Origin: Rubrivivax sp.
GTDB lineage: Bacteria; Pseudomonadota; Gammaproteobacteria; Burkholderiales; Burkholderiaceae_C
Assembly (NCBI GenBank): GCA_027484825.1
Contig: JAIXSE010000013.1
Span: 1-64,000 of the forward strand
DNA length: 64,000 nt
Direction of reading: 5' to 3'
The notes below the pieces were generated by a model. The model searched no databases. It saw only the letters and a list, made by a program, of their open reading frames with translations, and was not told the DNA's origin. Positions 17,111-29,849 of the stretch are shown one piece after another (the stretch's first letter is position 1; every line of letters begins with the position of its first letter). The position numbers and the translations under genes were made by a program.

Positions 17111-17950
17111 ATGACCTCCTCTTCTGCAAGCACCGCCCTCCCCACCGCCCAGCGCGACAGCCGCCGCGGAACGGCCCTCATCACCGGCGCCTCGTCCGGC
17201 ATCGGTGCGCTCTATGCCGACCGTCTTGCCCGCCGCGGCTACGACCTTGTGCTCGTCGCCCGCGACCGTTCCCGCCTGAATGCCCTGGCGGACCAGCTCA
17301 GCACCAACCATCGCCGCGCCGTGGAAGTGCTGGATGCCGACCTGGGCACCCGCGCCGGTCAGGCCAAGGTGGAAGACAAGCTGCGGCAGGACGCCAGCAT
17401 CACGCTGCTGGTCAACAACGCCGGCATCGGCACCCACACGCCGCTGCTGGAGAGCGACGTCGAGCGCATGACGCAGCTGATTGAGCTGAATGTGACCGCG
17501 CTGACACGGCTGACCTACGCCGCGGTGCCGGGCTTTGTGGCGCGTGGCACGGGGGCGGTGATCAACATTTCCTCCATCGTCAGCGTGGCGCCCGAGCTGC
17601 TCAATGGGGTGTATGGGGGCAGCAAGGCGTTTGTGACCGCCTTCAGCCAATCACTGCATCACGAACTGGCCGCCAAGGGCATTCAGGTGCAAGCCGTGCT
17701 GCCAGGCGCGACCGCCACCGACTTCTGGGCCAAGGGCGGCCTGCCGGTGGAACATCTACCGCAGCAGATCGTGATGCAGGCGGAAGACTTGGTGGACGCA
17801 GCCCTGCTGGGGTTTGACCGCCGGGAGCTGATCACCATGCCGTCCCTGCATGACGATGCACCGCTGCAGGCCTATGAATCGGCCCGCCAGACGATCATGA
17901 AGAACCTGACGACCGGCGAGCCGGCCCCGCGTTATCGCAACGCAGGCTGA
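17111..17950 (+). CDS. Short-chain dehydrogenase/reductase
   Basis: 279 residues. Classical SDR motifs: TGASSGIG cofactor loop, NNAGIG, an ISSIVS serine, and YGGSK with the catalytic Tyr and Lys; LPGATATDF follows. The VLVARDRSRLNALADQL segment is typical of the YqjQ/DltE-like branch. Likely NADP(H)-dependent; substrate unknown. Downstream of the hydrolase and probably under the divergent GlxA-type regulator. Confidence 0.85.
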   Translation: MTSSSASTALPTAQRDSRRGTALITGASSGIGALYADRLARRGYDLVLVARDRSRLNALADQLSTNHRRAVEVLDADLGTRAGQAKVEDKLRQDASITLLVNNAGIGTHTPLLESDVERMTQLIELNVTALTRLTYAAVPGFVARGTGAVINISSIVSVAPELLNGVYGGSKAFVTAFSQSLHHELAAKGIQVQAVLPGATATDFWAKGGLPVEHLPQQIVMQAEDLVDAALLGFDRRELITMPSLHDDAPLQAYESARQTIMKNLTTGEPAPRYRNAG

Positions 17951-18025
17951 TCGAGGACGGCGGGCCGGTCGGCCGGTCCGTCCGTCGTTCATACTGACGG
18001 CGCCCTTCATCGCCCCGCCCCCTCC

Positions 18026-18595
18026 ATGCCCCGCCGTCCTGCCCTTCACTTCGACGCCGACGCCCCGCAGCTCGCCCGAGAGCTCATCGGCGCACTGCTG
18101 CTGGTGGACGGCGTGGGCGGCCTCATCGTTGAGACTGAGGCCTATGACATGGACGACCCGGCGTCCCACAGTCACGGCGGTCCGCGGCCGCGCAACCGGT
18201 CGATGTTTGGCCCGCCGGCGCACACCTATGTCTACCGGTCGTACGGCATCCACTGGTGCCTGAATCTGGTCTGCCGTGAGGCGGGCCATGGCGCCGGGGT
18301 GCTGATCCGCGCATTGCAGCCAACGCACGGCCTGGAACGCATGCGGCAGCGACGGGCGGTCCAGGACGAACGGGTGCTGTGCGCAGGGCCCGGACGGGTG
18401 GCGCAGGCGCTGGGCATCACCCTGGAACACGACGGATTGCCCGTGGACCAACCGCCGTTTGAGCTTCATGCGCCGGATCAGCCAGTGGAGGTCGTCACCG
18501 GCGTGCGCATCGGCATCTCCAAGGCGGTGGACCGGCCCTGGCGATTCGGGCTGGCCGATTCACGATTCGTGAGTCGGCCCTTTGCGAGCGCCTGA
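18026..18595 (+). CDS. DNA-3-methyladenine glycosylase (AAG/MPG family)
   Basis: 189 residues, normal for bacterial AAG. It excises alkylated or deaminated purines. The catalytic IVETEAY (general base Glu) is present, with [34 protein letters not shown] and the closing [14 protein letters not shown]. Monocistronic as far as can be seen; it converges on garD. Confidence 0.9.
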   Translation: MPRRPALHFDADAPQLARELIGALLLVDGVGGLIVETEAYDMDDPASHSHGGPRPRNRSMFGPPAHTYVYRSYGIHWCLNLVCREAGHGAGVLIRALQPTHGLERMRQRRAVQDERVLCAGPGRVAQALGITLEHDGLPVDQPPFELHAPDQPVEVVTGVRIGISKAVDRPWRFGLADSRFVSRPFASA

Positions 18596-18647
18596 AGGGC
18601 GCAATGGACTCCAGGGACTCCGGCGTCCTCAAAGCCGATGCCCGCCT

Positions 18648-20216
18648 TCAGGTAATCGGAGCCGGATTGAACAGGACCAGCGCGTTGTGCAGTTGATGCC
18701 GCTCCGCCCAGGTGCGCCGGCCACTGGCCACGTCGAGCATCAGCTGGAACATTTCCCAGCCCATTTCGGCAATCGTCTTTTCGCCATCGGCAATCAGACC
18801 GGCATTCACATCCATCAGGTCATGCCAGCGTCGCGCCAGGTCACTGCGGGTCGCCACCTTGATGACGGGGCACTCGGCCAGGCCATACGGCGTGCCGCGT
18901 CCCGTCGTGAAGACATGCACGTTCATACCCGCAGCCAGCTGCAGCGTGCCGCAGATGAAATCACTGGCGGGTGTCGCCGCGTAGATCAGGCCGCGCTGCC
19001 CGTTGAGCCGCTCGCCCGGGGCCAGCACGCCGCTGATCGGCGCACTGCCGCTCTTGACGATGGACCCCATGGCCTTCTCCACGATGTTGGAGAGCCCGCC
19101 CTTCTTGTTGCCGGGCGTCGTGTTGGCGCTGCGGTCCACGCTGCCGCGCTTCAGATAGGCGTCGTACCAGGCCATCTCGCGGATCATCGCGTCAGCCACC
19201 TCGGGCGTTTGGGCCCGTGAGGTGAGCTGTGCAATGCCGTCCCGCACTTCGGTGTTCTCACTGAACATCACCGTGGCGCCGGCGCGCACCAGGAGGTCGG
19301 CGCAAAAACCGACCGCCGGATTGGCGGTCACGCCGGAGAACGCATCGCTGCCGCCGCATTGCACGCCCACCACCAGCTCGGACGCGGGGACGGTTTCGCG
19401 TCGGCGCGCATTGAGCCGCTCCAGATGCCGCCGAGCCGTCTTCATGATCGCCTCGACCATGGACATGAAGCCCACATGCTCGTTGTCCTGCAGGCAGACC
19501 ACGTCCAGGCCCGCATGCGGATCGCGCTGGTCGCTGATGGGAATGACGTCCGGCGGCAGCAGACGCTCGGGCTGCAGCTTCTCGCAGCCCAGGCTGACCA
19601 CCATCACTTCCCCGCCGAAGTTGGGATTCATGCTGATGTGCCGCAGCGTGCGGATGGGAATGACCGCGTCGGGTGCGTCAATGGCGACGCCGCAGCCGTA
19701 GGTGTGCTCCAGGCCCACCACATCATCCACATGCGGATACAGCGGCAGCAGCTCCGACTTGATGCGCTTGACGGCGAATTCCACAACGCCGGCGACGCAC
19801 TGCACGGTGGTGGTGATGGCCAGGATGTTGCGCGTGCCCACCGAGCCGTCGGCATTGCGATAGCCCTCGAAGGTGTAGCCCTCCAGCGGCGGCAGCGCGG
19901 GCGCAGTGACGGTGGCCTTGGGCAGCCCTTCCAGTTCGCGGGCCTGCGGCATCTGCAGCAGCCGCTCATGCACCCACCGGCCGGCCTCGATGGCTTCCAG
20001 CGCATAACCGATCGGGACGTTGTAGCGCAGCACCGGCGCGCCGGCGGGGAGGTCCACCAGCGCCACCTTGTGACCTTGCGGCACCTTGTCCTTGAGCACC
20101 AGGCCACCGGGCAGCACGGTGCCGGCGGGCAAGCCACCGTCATTGGCGACGATGGCGACGTTGTCCGCGTCGTGGATCTTGATGGTGAGCGGGGCGTGGG
20201 AGATGACTGTGTCCAT
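18648..20216 (-). CDS. garD: Galactarate dehydratase
   Basis: 522 residues, almost the length of E. coli GarD (523). An N-terminal SAF-like domain ([20 protein letters not shown]) precedes the UxaA/GarD dehydratase core with [75 protein letters not shown] and [18 protein letters not shown], all close to GarD as recalled. It dehydrates D-galactarate to 5-keto-4-deoxyglucarate. The family also includes altronate dehydratase, but the length and these segments favour GarD. Downstream of its transporter in a two-gene operon. Confidence 0.88.
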   Translation of the reverse strand: MDTVISHAPLTIKIHDADNVAIVANDGGLPAGTVLPGGLVLKDKVPQGHKVALVDLPAGAPVLRYNVPIGYALEAIEAGRWVHERLLQMPQARELEGLPKATVTAPALPPLEGYTFEGYRNADGSVGTRNILAITTTVQCVAGVVEFAVKRIKSELLPLYPHVDDVVGLEHTYGCGVAIDAPDAVIPIRTLRHISMNPNFGGEVMVVSLGCEKLQPERLLPPDVIPISDQRDPHAGLDVVCLQDNEHVGFMSMVEAIMKTARRHLERLNARRRETVPASELVVGVQCGGSDAFSGVTANPAVGFCADLLVRAGATVMFSENTEVRDGIAQLTSRAQTPEVADAMIREMAWYDAYLKRGSVDRSANTTPGNKKGGLSNIVEKAMGSIVKSGSAPISGVLAPGERLNGQRGLIYAATPASDFICGTLQLAAGMNVHVFTTGRGTPYGLAECPVIKVATRSDLARRWHDLMDVNAGLIADGEKTIAEMGWEMFQLMLDVASGRRTWAERHQLHNALVLFNPAPIT

Positions 20217-20251
20217 GATCGTGTTCCTCGTTGGCCGGTGTCCGAAGCGCC

Positions 20252-21613
20252 TCAGCCCTTGAGCTGCACCCGCTTGATCTCCCCCACCACCAGCAGATAG
20301 CTCACCACTGCAATCACCGCATGCGCGCCGACAAACACCAGCGCACCGTTGAAGGAATGGGTCGTCTGCACGATATACCCGATGACGATTGGCGTCGTGA
20401 TGCCGGCGATATTGCCGAAGGTGTTGAACATGGCACCACTCAGGCCGGCAATCTCCTTGGGCGACGTGTCCGCGACCACCGCCCAGCCCAGTGCACCCAG
20501 GCCCTTGCCGAAGAATGCCAGCGCCATGATGGCCACCACCAGCCACTGCAGATCGACATAGTTGCAGGCAATCATCGACGTGGACAGCAGCATGCCGATC
20601 ACGATGGGCACCTTGCGAGCCAGGGTCAGCGAATGCCCCCGTCGCAGCATCCAGTCCGACACCACCCCGCCCAGCACGCCGCCTGCAAAGCCGCAGATGG
20701 CCGGGATGGCCGCCACCATGCCGGCATTAAGCACCGTCATGCCGCGCTCCTTGACGAGGTAGACCGGGAACCAGGTCAGGAAGAAGTAGGTGAGCGTGTT
20801 CACGCAATACTGCGCCACGTAGACCCCCAGCAGCATGCGGTTGGCCAGCAGCTGCTTGAGATAGGCCAGTTTCGGTGCGGGCGCCTTCTCAGCCGCTGTC
20901 GCCTTCCCGGCTGCTGCCGCCTTGGCGCCCTGCCCGGCCAGCAGCGCGCCGCCCGATTCAATGTGCTGCCGTTCCGATTCACTGACGCCGGGATGCTCCA
21001 GCGGGCTGTTGTGCATGGTCCGGAGCCACACCACGGCCAGCACCACGCCCAGCGCCCCCATGACATAGAAGACGTCCTGCCAGCCCAGTGCATGGACGAT
21101 CCACGCCATGATCGGCGCGAACATCACAGTGGCGAAGTACTGGGCTGAATTGAAGATGGCGGAGGCAGTGCCGCGCTCAGCCACCGGGAACCATGCGGCC
21201 ACCATGCGGCCGTTGGCGGGGAAGGACGGCGATTCCGCCAGGCCCACCATGAAGCGCAGCGCAAACAGCGCCACGACTGCAATGGCGGCATCGAAGTAAT
21301 GCACCGCCCCTTGCAGCATGGTGAACAGGGACCAGAGCAGGATGCTCCAGGCATAGACCTTCTTGGCACCGAAGCGGTCCAGCAGCCAGCCACCCGGCAG
21401 TTGCCCCGCCACATAGGCCCAGCTGAAGGCCGAGAAGATGTAGCCCATCTGCACCGAGCTGATGCCCAGTTCCTGGGTCAGCACCGGGCCGGCCACACCG
21501 ATCGTGGCGCGGTCCGCGTAATTGAGCACCGTCACCACGAACAGCATCGCAAGGATGCCAAAACGGGCCCGGCTGCTGGTCGTGCTGGACGACGCCGAAA
21601 GCGAAATCTGCAT
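20252..21613 (-). CDS. gudP: MFS transporter, galactarate/glucarate:H+ symporter type
   Basis: 453 residues with 12 predicted transmembrane helices and a central soluble loop (about 200-240) rich in Ala/Lys. The opening [20 protein letters not shown] and the downstream [20 protein letters not shown] are very close to GudP/GarP of E. coli. First gene of the operon with garD (35-bp gap). The start at 21613 lies 39 bp from the large operator; the name is by family, since GudP and GarP cannot be told apart here. Confidence 0.82.
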   Translation of the reverse strand: MQISLSASSSTTSSRARFGILAMLFVVTVLNYADRATIGVAGPVLTQELGISSVQMGYIFSAFSWAYVAGQLPGGWLLDRFGAKKVYAWSILLWSLFTMLQGAVHYFDAAIAVVALFALRFMVGLAESPSFPANGRMVAAWFPVAERGTASAIFNSAQYFATVMFAPIMAWIVHALGWQDVFYVMGALGVVLAVVWLRTMHNSPLEHPGVSESERQHIESGGALLAGQGAKAAAAGKATAAEKAPAPKLAYLKQLLANRMLLGVYVAQYCVNTLTYFFLTWFPVYLVKERGMTVLNAGMVAAIPAICGFAGGVLGGVVSDWMLRRGHSLTLARKVPIVIGMLLSTSMIACNYVDLQWLVVAIMALAFFGKGLGALGWAVVADTSPKEIAGLSGAMFNTFGNIAGITTPIVIGYIVQTTHSFNGALVFVGAHAVIAVVSYLLVVGEIKRVQLKG

Positions 21614-21652
21614 GTTGTCTCCTGGGGTCGGGTGAGCCGGTCTGACGCCAGC

Positions 21653-21688
21653 TGGTACCGTTACCATGAATTCATGATACCGGTACCA
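21653..21688 (-). promoter_or_regulatory. 36-bp palindromic operator of the gudP-garD operon
   Basis: The outer arms are TGGTACCG and CGGTACCA; the centre is CATGAATTCATG; only two symmetric positions per arm differ. Each half reads as a TGGTACCG-type site, so two regulator dimers may bind side by side. This looks like a GntR/FadR- or LacI-type sugar-acid repressor site (inference). No regulator gene lies next to it. Confidence 0.75.
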
Positions 21689-21863
21689 ACTTGGCCGTCA
21701 ACGCGCTTGCGGGTAAACCATGAAGCGCGGCCAGCGGCCGGCGGGATGCCTTTGCTCGCGGTATTGACCGTGTTCGCTTCAGAAACATGAAGCGCATCCG
21801 CATAATTCACGGGAACAGAAAGCGGACGCGCCACGCCCTGACTGACGTCCGCAGGGAGGTCTC

Positions 21864-22850
21864 ATGAACACCGATTTCGTCTTCGCCGACGAACTGCCCG
21901 ACGACGCGCCGGACTGTCACCGCACGCGCTCCTTGTCCCCCTGGGTCGTCATGATCGTGGACGACGATCCGGCCGTTCACCAGGTCACCCAGCTGGTGAT
22001 GGATGACTTCGAATTCGCCGGCCGCAAGCTCCAGTTCCTCAACGCCTATACCGCCAGCGAAGCGCGTGACCTGCTGCAAAGCCGTCAGGACGTGGCCCTG
22101 GTGCTGCTGGACGTGGTGATGGAATCCGAACATGCCGGGCTGGACCTGGCCCGCTACATCCGCGAGGACCTGGGCAACCGCCATGTGCGCATCGTGCTGC
22201 GGACCGGGCAGCCCGGACAGGCGCCGGAAGAGGACGTGATCAAGTCCTACGACATCAACGACTACAAGGAGAAGACCGAGCTGACCAAGCGCAAGCTGAT
22301 CACCGTCTTCTATTCCTCCCTGCGCTCCTATCGGGACATCATCACCCTGGACCATGCGCGTCAGGCGCTGCGCCGCTCCATCGAGGCCATCACCCAGATC
22401 CATGATGCGGGCAGCCTGCGCCATCTGGCCTCGGCGCTGCTGGAGCAATTGGCCCATCTGCTGGGGCTGGAGGTGCAGGGCCTGTGTGCCAGCCGCATGA
22501 CGGCGTATGCCGCGTCCCAGGGGGAAGGCAGCCTGCGGGTGCTGGCGGCCACGGCTGAATTTCAGGGCTTGCTGGATGAATCCGAAGTGGCGCAGCTGCC
22601 GCCGGACGTCAAAGCCGCCATGGAGCATGCGCTGACGACTCAGCAGAGCCAGACCGACGGCGCCTGCTTCATCGGCTACTACCGCACCCACACCGGCAAC
22701 GAGAGCTTGCTGTACATGCGTCTGTCCGAGCCGGTCGATGCCGACGGGCAGGAGCTGCTGCAGATCTTCTGCGCCAATGTGGCCATTGCCTACGAGCGAC
22801 TGCTGCTGTCGCAGGAGCGCGCGCAGACGCTGACGCCGCCAGGCCGCTGA
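21864..22850 (+). CDS. Response regulator with DUF3369 domain, no output domain
   Basis: 328 residues. Receiver domain at about 27-165 with the acidic pocket DDD (33-35) and phosphoacceptor D83 (VLLDVVMES), then a DUF3369 sensory-like domain (about 175-320) with CASRMTAYAASQGEGSLRVLAATAEFQG and FCANVAIAYERL. In most relatives these domains precede an HD-GYP phosphodiesterase or kinase; here the protein ends at DUF3369. It may act on a partner by protein contact. Confidence 0.8.
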   Translation: MNTDFVFADELPDDAPDCHRTRSLSPWVVMIVDDDPAVHQVTQLVMDDFEFAGRKLQFLNAYTASEARDLLQSRQDVALVLLDVVMESEHAGLDLARYIREDLGNRHVRIVLRTGQPGQAPEEDVIKSYDINDYKEKTELTKRKLITVFYSSLRSYRDIITLDHARQALRRSIEAITQIHDAGSLRHLASALLEQLAHLLGLEVQGLCASRMTAYAASQGEGSLRVLAATAEFQGLLDESEVAQLPPDVKAAMEHALTTQQSQTDGACFIGYYRTHTGNESLLYMRLSEPVDADGQELLQIFCANVAIAYERLLLSQERAQTLTPPGR

Positions 22851-22871
22851 AGACGCCGCACAACGCGGCCT

Positions 22872-22942
22872 GGGCATCCGGCATGGGCAACCGGCATGGC
22901 TGGGCATCTGGCTCTGGCATCCGACCCGGGCATCCGGCCTGG
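22872..22942. repeat. Imperfect tandem repeat ahead of cobS
   Basis: Degenerate copies of GGGCATCCGGCAT (22872, again at 22885 with one change, and at 22928), with more diverged copies between. They fill most of the gap between the DUF3369 regulator and cobS. No cobalamin riboswitch signature was found here. Confidence 0.5.
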
Positions 22943-23013
22943 GCCTGTGCGCCAAGCCGCGCCGTATCATGCCCGCCTCCTGTCCGTTCTCGGTCGCCGA
23001 CGCGGCCGGCATC

Positions 23014-23802
23014 ATGCTGCACCAAGTCCGCCTCTTCTTCATCGCGCTGCAATTTTTCACCCGCGTGCCCATCCCCCGCTGGATCGGCTTCCAGCCCGAG
23101 TGGCTGCACCAGTCGGCGCGATATTTTCCGCTGGTCGGCGCTGTGGTGGGCCTGTGGTCCGCAGCGGTGCTGTGGCTGGCGATGCTGGTGTTTCCGAACA
23201 GCGTGGCCGTGGTGCTGGCGATGGCTGCCAGCATCTGGCTGACCGGCGGCTTCCACGAAGACGGCCTGGCCGATACCTGCGACGGCTTGGGCGGCGCGGT
23301 CAGCCGGGAACGGGCGCTGGAAATCATGAAGGACTCGCGCCTGGGCAGCTACGGTGCGCTGGGCCTGTTCCTGATGCTGGCCCTGAAGGCCGCCACGCTG
23401 ATCGGCCTGGCCGATGCCGACCCGACCCTGGCCCTGACCGCCCTGGTCTGGGCCCATCTGGCCTCCCGCGCCGCCCCGGTCTGGCTGATGCATGCCCTGC
23501 CCTATGCCGGGGATGCCGCCCATGCCAAGGCCAAGCCGCTGGCCACCCAGATCAGCGGCAGGGAGCTGGCGATGGCACTGGGCACCGTGGTGCTGGCCAG
23601 CGGGCTGTGGGCCTGGCTGCTGCCGGACGACATTCCGCTGCTGCTGGGCGCCATCGTCAGCGGCGCGGGCCTGACGCTATACATGCAGTCCCTGCTGGAG
23701 CGCCGACTGGGCGGCTACACCGGGGACAACCTGGGCGCCACCCAGCAGGTGGTGGAAGTGGGCGCGCTGCTGGCCTGTCTGGGGCTGGGGGCCTACTTTT
23801 GA
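23014..23802 (+). CDS. cobS: Adenosylcobinamide-GDP ribazoletransferase
   Basis: 262-residue integral membrane enzyme of the last steps of cobalamin synthesis, joining adenosylcobinamide-GDP and alpha-ribazole (phosphate). Seen: RLFFIALQFFTRVPIPRWIG, RYFPLVGAVVG, the conserved TGGFHEDGLADTCDGLGG metal-binding segment and multiple hydrophobic helices. The start at 23014 (MLHQVRLFF) matches family N-termini; 22969 is in frame and possible. Followed 5 bp later by the CobC-like phosphatase. Confidence 0.88.
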   Translation: MLHQVRLFFIALQFFTRVPIPRWIGFQPEWLHQSARYFPLVGAVVGLWSAAVLWLAMLVFPNSVAVVLAMAASIWLTGGFHEDGLADTCDGLGGAVSRERALEIMKDSRLGSYGALGLFLMLALKAATLIGLADADPTLALTALVWAHLASRAAPVWLMHALPYAGDAAHAKAKPLATQISGRELAMALGTVVLASGLWAWLLPDDIPLLLGAIVSGAGLTLYMQSLLERRLGGYTGDNLGATQQVVEVGALLACLGLGAYF

Positions 23803-23807
23803 GCGGG

Positions 23808-24356
23808 ATGACCTTCAGCGTCTGGCGCCATCCGCGGCCGGTCGGCGCGCAAGGTCTGTGCGTCGGCGCCCGGTGTGACCTGCCCGTGCCCGCCCGGCGC
23901 GCCAAGCGGCTGGCGCGGCGCATCCAGGCCCATGCACGGCGCCATCGACTGGCCCACGAAGTCTGGACCTCTCCGCTGCGCCGCTGTGCCGATGTGGGCC
24001 GCTGGTTGCGGCGCTGGGGCTGGCGTCATCACCGGGATGCGGCTTTGAGTGAACTGGATTTCGGGGCGTGGGACGGCCGTCCCTGGGCCGACATTTCCAA
24101 AGCGCAGATCGACGCCTGGGTGGCGGACTTCGCCGGCAGTCATCCCGGCGGCGGAGAAAGCTTGCAGGACCTGCTGGCCCGGGTCGCGAGCTGGCGCGGT
24201 GCCGGCCCGGGTGTGATGGTGGTCAGCCACGGCGGCTGGATGCTGGCCCGTCGCTGGGATGCCGAGCATCCAGAGCGCACCCCGGTGGCCGCTGAATGGC
24301 CGACACCGCCGGGCTATGGCGAGCGATGGGACTTGCCGGTGCCGCTGAAGCCCTGA
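23808..24356 (+). CDS. cobC: Histidine phosphatase family protein, probable alpha-ribazole phosphatase
   Basis: 182 residues. Phosphoglycerate-mutase-like fold: the catalytic Arg-His motif appears as WRHPRP (RHP instead of RHG), then TSPLRRC, ELDFGAWDG and VVSHGGWM with the second histidine. The position directly after cobS suggests it removes phosphate from alpha-ribazole 5'-phosphate or adenosylcobalamin phosphate. Role by context, medium certainty. Confidence 0.75.
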   Translation: MTFSVWRHPRPVGAQGLCVGARCDLPVPARRAKRLARRIQAHARRHRLAHEVWTSPLRRCADVGRWLRRWGWRHHRDAALSELDFGAWDGRPWADISKAQIDAWVADFAGSHPGGGESLQDLLARVASWRGAGPGVMVVSHGGWMLARRWDAEHPERTPVAAEWPTPPGYGERWDLPVPLKP

Positions 24357-24402
24357 GGTCAGGGAACGAGGATCGGCGGGAACGGCGGAAGCGCTGTGAG
24401 CA

Positions 24403-24435
24403 GCGTGAAGGGCGTGAAGGGCGTGAAGGGCGTGA
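24403..24435. repeat. 9-bp tandem repeat between convergent cobC and ferredoxin genes
   Basis: GCGTGAAGG in 3.7 exact head-to-tail copies, ending 9 bp before the ferredoxin stop. Neither strand carries a real gene here. Exact copies suggest recent slippage expansion. Confidence 0.8.
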
Positions 24436-24444
24436 GCCGCAGCG

Positions 24445-26605
<2,161 letters not shown>

Positions 26606-26609
26606 GTGC

Positions 26610-27353
26610 TCAGTTCCCGTTCAGTTCGTCCGCCCGGGTCTGGGCGGTGGCGAAGTCGAGGTCGCCGGTATAGATGGCCCGGCCGCAGATGACGCCCTGC
26701 ACGCCTTCGGATTCGACGGCGCACAGCGCTTCGATGTCCTTCAGGTTGGACAGGCCGCCGGAGGCGATCACCGGAATGCTCAGGGCCTGCGCCAGGCGCA
26801 CGGTGGCCTCGATGTTGATGCCGGTGAGCATGCCGTCCCGACCGATGTCGGTGTAGATGACGCCTTCAATGCCGTAGTCCTCGAACTTGCGGGCCAGGTC
26901 CACGACTTCATGGCCGGTCAGCTTGCTCCAGCCGTCGGTGGCGACCTTGCCGTCCTTCGCATCCAGGCCCACGATGATGTGGCCGCCGAAGGCGGAAGCG
27001 GCGTCCTTGAGGAAGCCCGGGTTCTTCACCGCGGCAGTGCCGATGATGACGTAGGACAGGCCGTCGTCCAGGTAGCGCTCGATGGTGTCGAGGTCCCGGA
27101 TGCCGCCGCCCAGTTGCACGGGGATCTCGTCCCCGACCTCGCGAAGAATCGCCTTGATGGCGCCTTCATTCACGGGCTTGCCGGCGAAGGCACCGTTCAG
27201 GTCCACCAGATGCAGGCGACGGGCGCCGGCATCCAGCCAGCGTCGCGCCATCTCGGCGGGGTCTTCGCCGAAGGTGGTGGAGTCGTTCATATCGCCTTGT
27301 TTGAGGCGGACGCACTTGCCGTCTTTGAGGTCAATCGCGGGAATCAGCAGCAT
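26610..27353 (-). CDS. hisA: ProFAR isomerase
   Basis: 247 residues, 1-(5-phosphoribosyl)-5-[(5-phosphoribosylamino)methylideneamino]imidazole-4-carboxamide isomerase. Catalytic D8 in [26 protein letters not shown] and SGGLSNL phosphate-binding loops. Barrel homologous to HisF, which follows after 4 bp. An 87-bp G/T-rich gap (27354-27440) separates it from hisH. Confidence 0.96.
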   Translation of the reverse strand: MLLIPAIDLKDGKCVRLKQGDMNDSTTFGEDPAEMARRWLDAGARRLHLVDLNGAFAGKPVNEGAIKAILREVGDEIPVQLGGGIRDLDTIERYLDDGLSYVIIGTAAVKNPGFLKDAASAFGGHIIVGLDAKDGKVATDGWSKLTGHEVVDLARKFEDYGIEGVIYTDIGRDGMLTGINIEATVRLAQALSIPVIASGGLSNLKDIEALCAVESEGVQGVICGRAIYTGDLDFATAQTRADELNGN

Positions 27354-27440
27354 GGCCGAATGCGGGTGGTGGTGGTGGGTGGAGGAAAGAGGGGCCGAGA
27401 GCAGCGCAGGAGGGATCCGGTGAGGCGATGCAGGGATCGA

Positions 27441-28097
27441 TCAAGGCTTCCAGTGCAGGAAGTTGCGGTAGAGCGAAAGCCCGAACGCGGCGCTTTTCTC
27501 GGGATGGAACTGAGTGGCAAAAATGTTATCCCGCGCCACGGCGCAGGTAAAGCGCAAGCCGTAGTCGCTCTCGCCGACGCTATGCTCGGTTGCAGTCGTG
27601 CGGGCATAAAAACTGTGCACGAAGTAGAACCAGCTGTCGTCGGGCACATCGCCCCAGACCGGATGCGCCCGCATCTGGTGCACGCGGTTCCAGCCCATCT
27701 GCGGCACCTTGTAACGGCTGCCATCGGGCTGGCGCTGGCCGTCCAGCTGGAAGCGCTGCACCCGGCCGGGAATGAGGCCCAGGCCCGGTGTGTCCTGCTC
27801 TTCGCTGTGGTCCAGCAGCATCTGCATGCCCACGCACACGCCCATCAGCGGCTTGTTGGCGGCGGCGTGCAGCACGGCTTCCTTGAGGCCGGAATCGGTC
27901 AGCTCGCGCATGCAGTCCCGCATGGCGCCCTGCCCCGGCAGGACCACCCGTTCGGCGGCCATCACCTCTTCCGGGCGGGCGGTGATGACCACCTGAACGC
28001 CCTGACCCTCGGCGGCATGCTGCACCGCCTGGGAGACCGAGCGCAGGTTGCCCATGCCGTAGTCCACCACGGCAACGGTGCGGGGGCCAGTCATCAC
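27441..28097 (-). CDS. hisH: Imidazole glycerol phosphate synthase glutaminase subunit
   Basis: 218 residues, class I glutamine amidotransferase feeding ammonia to HisF. Nucleophile Cys in [15 protein letters not shown]; His/Glu pair in [25 protein letters not shown] opening. Its start overlaps the hisB stop. Confidence 0.95.
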   Translation of the reverse strand: MMTGPRTVAVVDYGMGNLRSVSQAVQHAAEGQGVQVVITARPEEVMAAERVVLPGQGAMRDCMRELTDSGLKEAVLHAAANKPLMGVCVGMQMLLDHSEEQDTPGLGLIPGRVQRFQLDGQRQPDGSRYKVPQMGWNRVHQMRAHPVWGDVPDDSWFYFVHSFYARTTATEHSVGESDYGLRFTCAVARDNIFATQFHPEKSAAFGLSLYRNFLHWKP

Positions 28098-28687
28098 AGC
28101 GTCCCCTTGGTGGAGGGGATCACGCCCGCCGAGCGGGGGTCAGGCGTCATGGCCATGCGCAGGGCGCGACCGAAGGCCTTGAAAATCGTCTCGCACTGGT
28201 GGTGGGCGTTGTGGCCCTTGAGGTTGTCCACATGCAGGGACACCAGCGCATGGTTGACGAAGCCCTGGAAGAACTCGTAGGTGAGCTGGGTGTCGAAGGC
28301 GCCAATGGCCCCGGACGTGAAGCTGACATCCATCGCCAGGCCCGGACGGCCGGAGAAGTCCACCACCACGCGCGACAGCGCTTCATCCAGCGGCACATAG
28401 CTGTGGCCGTAGCGGGTGATGCCCTTTTTGTCCCCGATGGCCTGCGCCACCGCCATGCCCAGCGTGATGCCGACATCCTCGACCGTGTGGTGGCCGTCGA
28501 TGTGCAGGTCGCCCTTGGCGTCGATGTCCAGGTCGATCAGGCCGTGACGGGCGATCTGGTCCAGCATGTGGTCAAAAAAACCGATGCCGGTGGACAGATG
28601 GGCCTGTCCGGTGCCGTCCAGGTTCACGCGCACGCGAATCTGGGTTTCCTTGGTGTCGCGGCGGACTTCGGCGATGCGTTCGCTCAT
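28094..28687 (-). CDS. hisB: Imidazoleglycerol-phosphate dehydratase
   Basis: 197 residues, monofunctional (no N-terminal histidinol phosphatase, as is normal in betaproteobacteria). Manganese-binding histidine motifs [11 protein letters not shown] and [26 protein letters not shown]. The start at 28687 (MSERIAEV) is preferred to 28723. Confidence 0.96.
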   Translation of the reverse strand: MSERIAEVRRDTKETQIRVRVNLDGTGQAHLSTGIGFFDHMLDQIARHGLIDLDIDAKGDLHIDGHHTVEDVGITLGMAVAQAIGDKKGITRYGHSYVPLDEALSRVVVDFSGRPGLAMDVSFTSGAIGAFDTQLTYEFFQGFVNHALVSLHVDNLKGHNAHHQCETIFKAFGRALRMAMTPDPRSAGVIPSTKGTL

Positions 28688-28745
28688 GTTGCTTCCAGGG
28701 GCGGGTCGGGTCGTCAGGAACAAGGGGGTGAAGGGGGTGCGGTGC

Positions 28746-29849
28746 TCAGAGTGCCACAGAAGCGGCCCCGTCCGCCAGCACGCTGCGCAAGGCAGTGAGC
28801 ATCGTGTGGTTCTCCTGCGGCGTGCCCACCGTCAGCCGGACACAGCCGGCCAGCAGCGGATGCATGCCGGAGACATTCTTGATGAGCACGCCGCGGGCCT
28901 TGAGCCCCGCATGCACGGCCGGCGCATCGGGCACGCGGGTGAGGATCATGTTGCCCTCGCTGGGGAAGGCCCGCACCCCCTGCAGGCCGGCCAGCTCGGC
29001 CAGCAGGCGCTGGCGCTCCGCGCGCAGCTCGGCCGCCTGCTGCTCATAGACGTCGGCATGCTCCAGCGCGAACAGACCGGCTTCCGCATTGAGCACGCTG
29101 ATGTTGTAGGGCGGGCGCAGCTTGTCGACCTGATGCACCAACTCGGCATGGCCCATCAGATACCCGATGCGCACGCCGGCCAAGCCGAACTTGCTCATGG
29201 TGCGCATCACCAGCACATGCTCATAGCGGTCCAGCAGGCCCATGGCATTGCGGGCGGCGAAGGGCTGATAGGCCTCGTCGATCACCACCAGACCCGGCGC
29301 CGCCTGCACCAGACGTTCGATGACGTCCGCATCCCAGAGGTTGGCGGTCGGGTTGTTGGGATAGGCCAGGTACAGCAGCGCGGGCTGATGGGTCTGGATC
29401 GCCGCCAGCATCGCGGCCTCGTCCAGCTCGAAATCGGCTGTGAGCGGCACGCCGACGAAGTTCAGCCCCAGGTAGCGGGCCGACAGCTCATACATGACAA
29501 AACCCGGCACCGGCGCCATCACCGTCGCGCCGGGTCGTGCCACCGCCAGGGACAGCAGCGAGATCAGCTCGTCCGAGCCATTGCCCAGCATGATGCCGTT
29601 GTGCGCCGGCATGCCCGCATGCCGCGCCAGCGCCTGCGCCAGCTCGCCGGTACGCTCGCCCGGATAGCGGTTGATGGCAACCCGCCCCAGACGCTCGCCC
29701 AGCGCCTGCTGCAGCGCTTCGGGCAGGCGGTAGGGGTTCTCCATCGCATCCATCTTGAGCAGGCCGGCCGCGCTGTGGACCTGGTAAGCATGCAGGGCGC
29801 GGACATCGTCGCGGATGTGCTCAAGGGCTCGGGTCAGGAAATCAGTCAT
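28746..29849 (-). CDS. hisC: Histidinol-phosphate aminotransferase
   Basis: 367 residues, PLP-dependent fold type I. PLP lysine K220 in [28 protein letters not shown] and [11 protein letters not shown] are conserved. First his gene of this block: hisG and hisD, usual upstream neighbours, are not in the window. Its ATG overlaps the stop of the PIN toxin gene by 4 bp (ATGA), so its translation may be coupled to the toxin-antitoxin pair. Confidence 0.95.
   Translation of the reverse strand: MTDFLTRALEHIRDDVRALHAYQVHSAAGLLKMDAMENPYRLPEALQQALGERLGRVAINRYPGERTGELAQALARHAGMPAHNGIMLGNGSDELISLLSLAVARPGATVMAPVPGFVMYELSARYLGLNFVGVPLTADFELDEAAMLAAIQTHQPALLYLAYPNNPTANLWDADVIERLVQAAPGLVVIDEAYQPFAARNAMGLLDRYEHVLVMRTMSKFGLAGVRIGYLMGHAELVHQVDKLRPPYNISVLNAEAGLFALEHADVYEQQAAELRAERQRLLAELAGLQGVRAFPSEGNMILTRVPDAPAVHAGLKARGVLIKNVSGMHPLLAGCVRLTVGTPQENHTMLTALRSVLADGAASVAL

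Noticed and set aside
22851-23013. Cobalamin riboswitch before cobS
   Set aside because: No B12-box-like core was found; the region is a degenerate GGGCATCCGGCAT repeat and too short for the aptamer.
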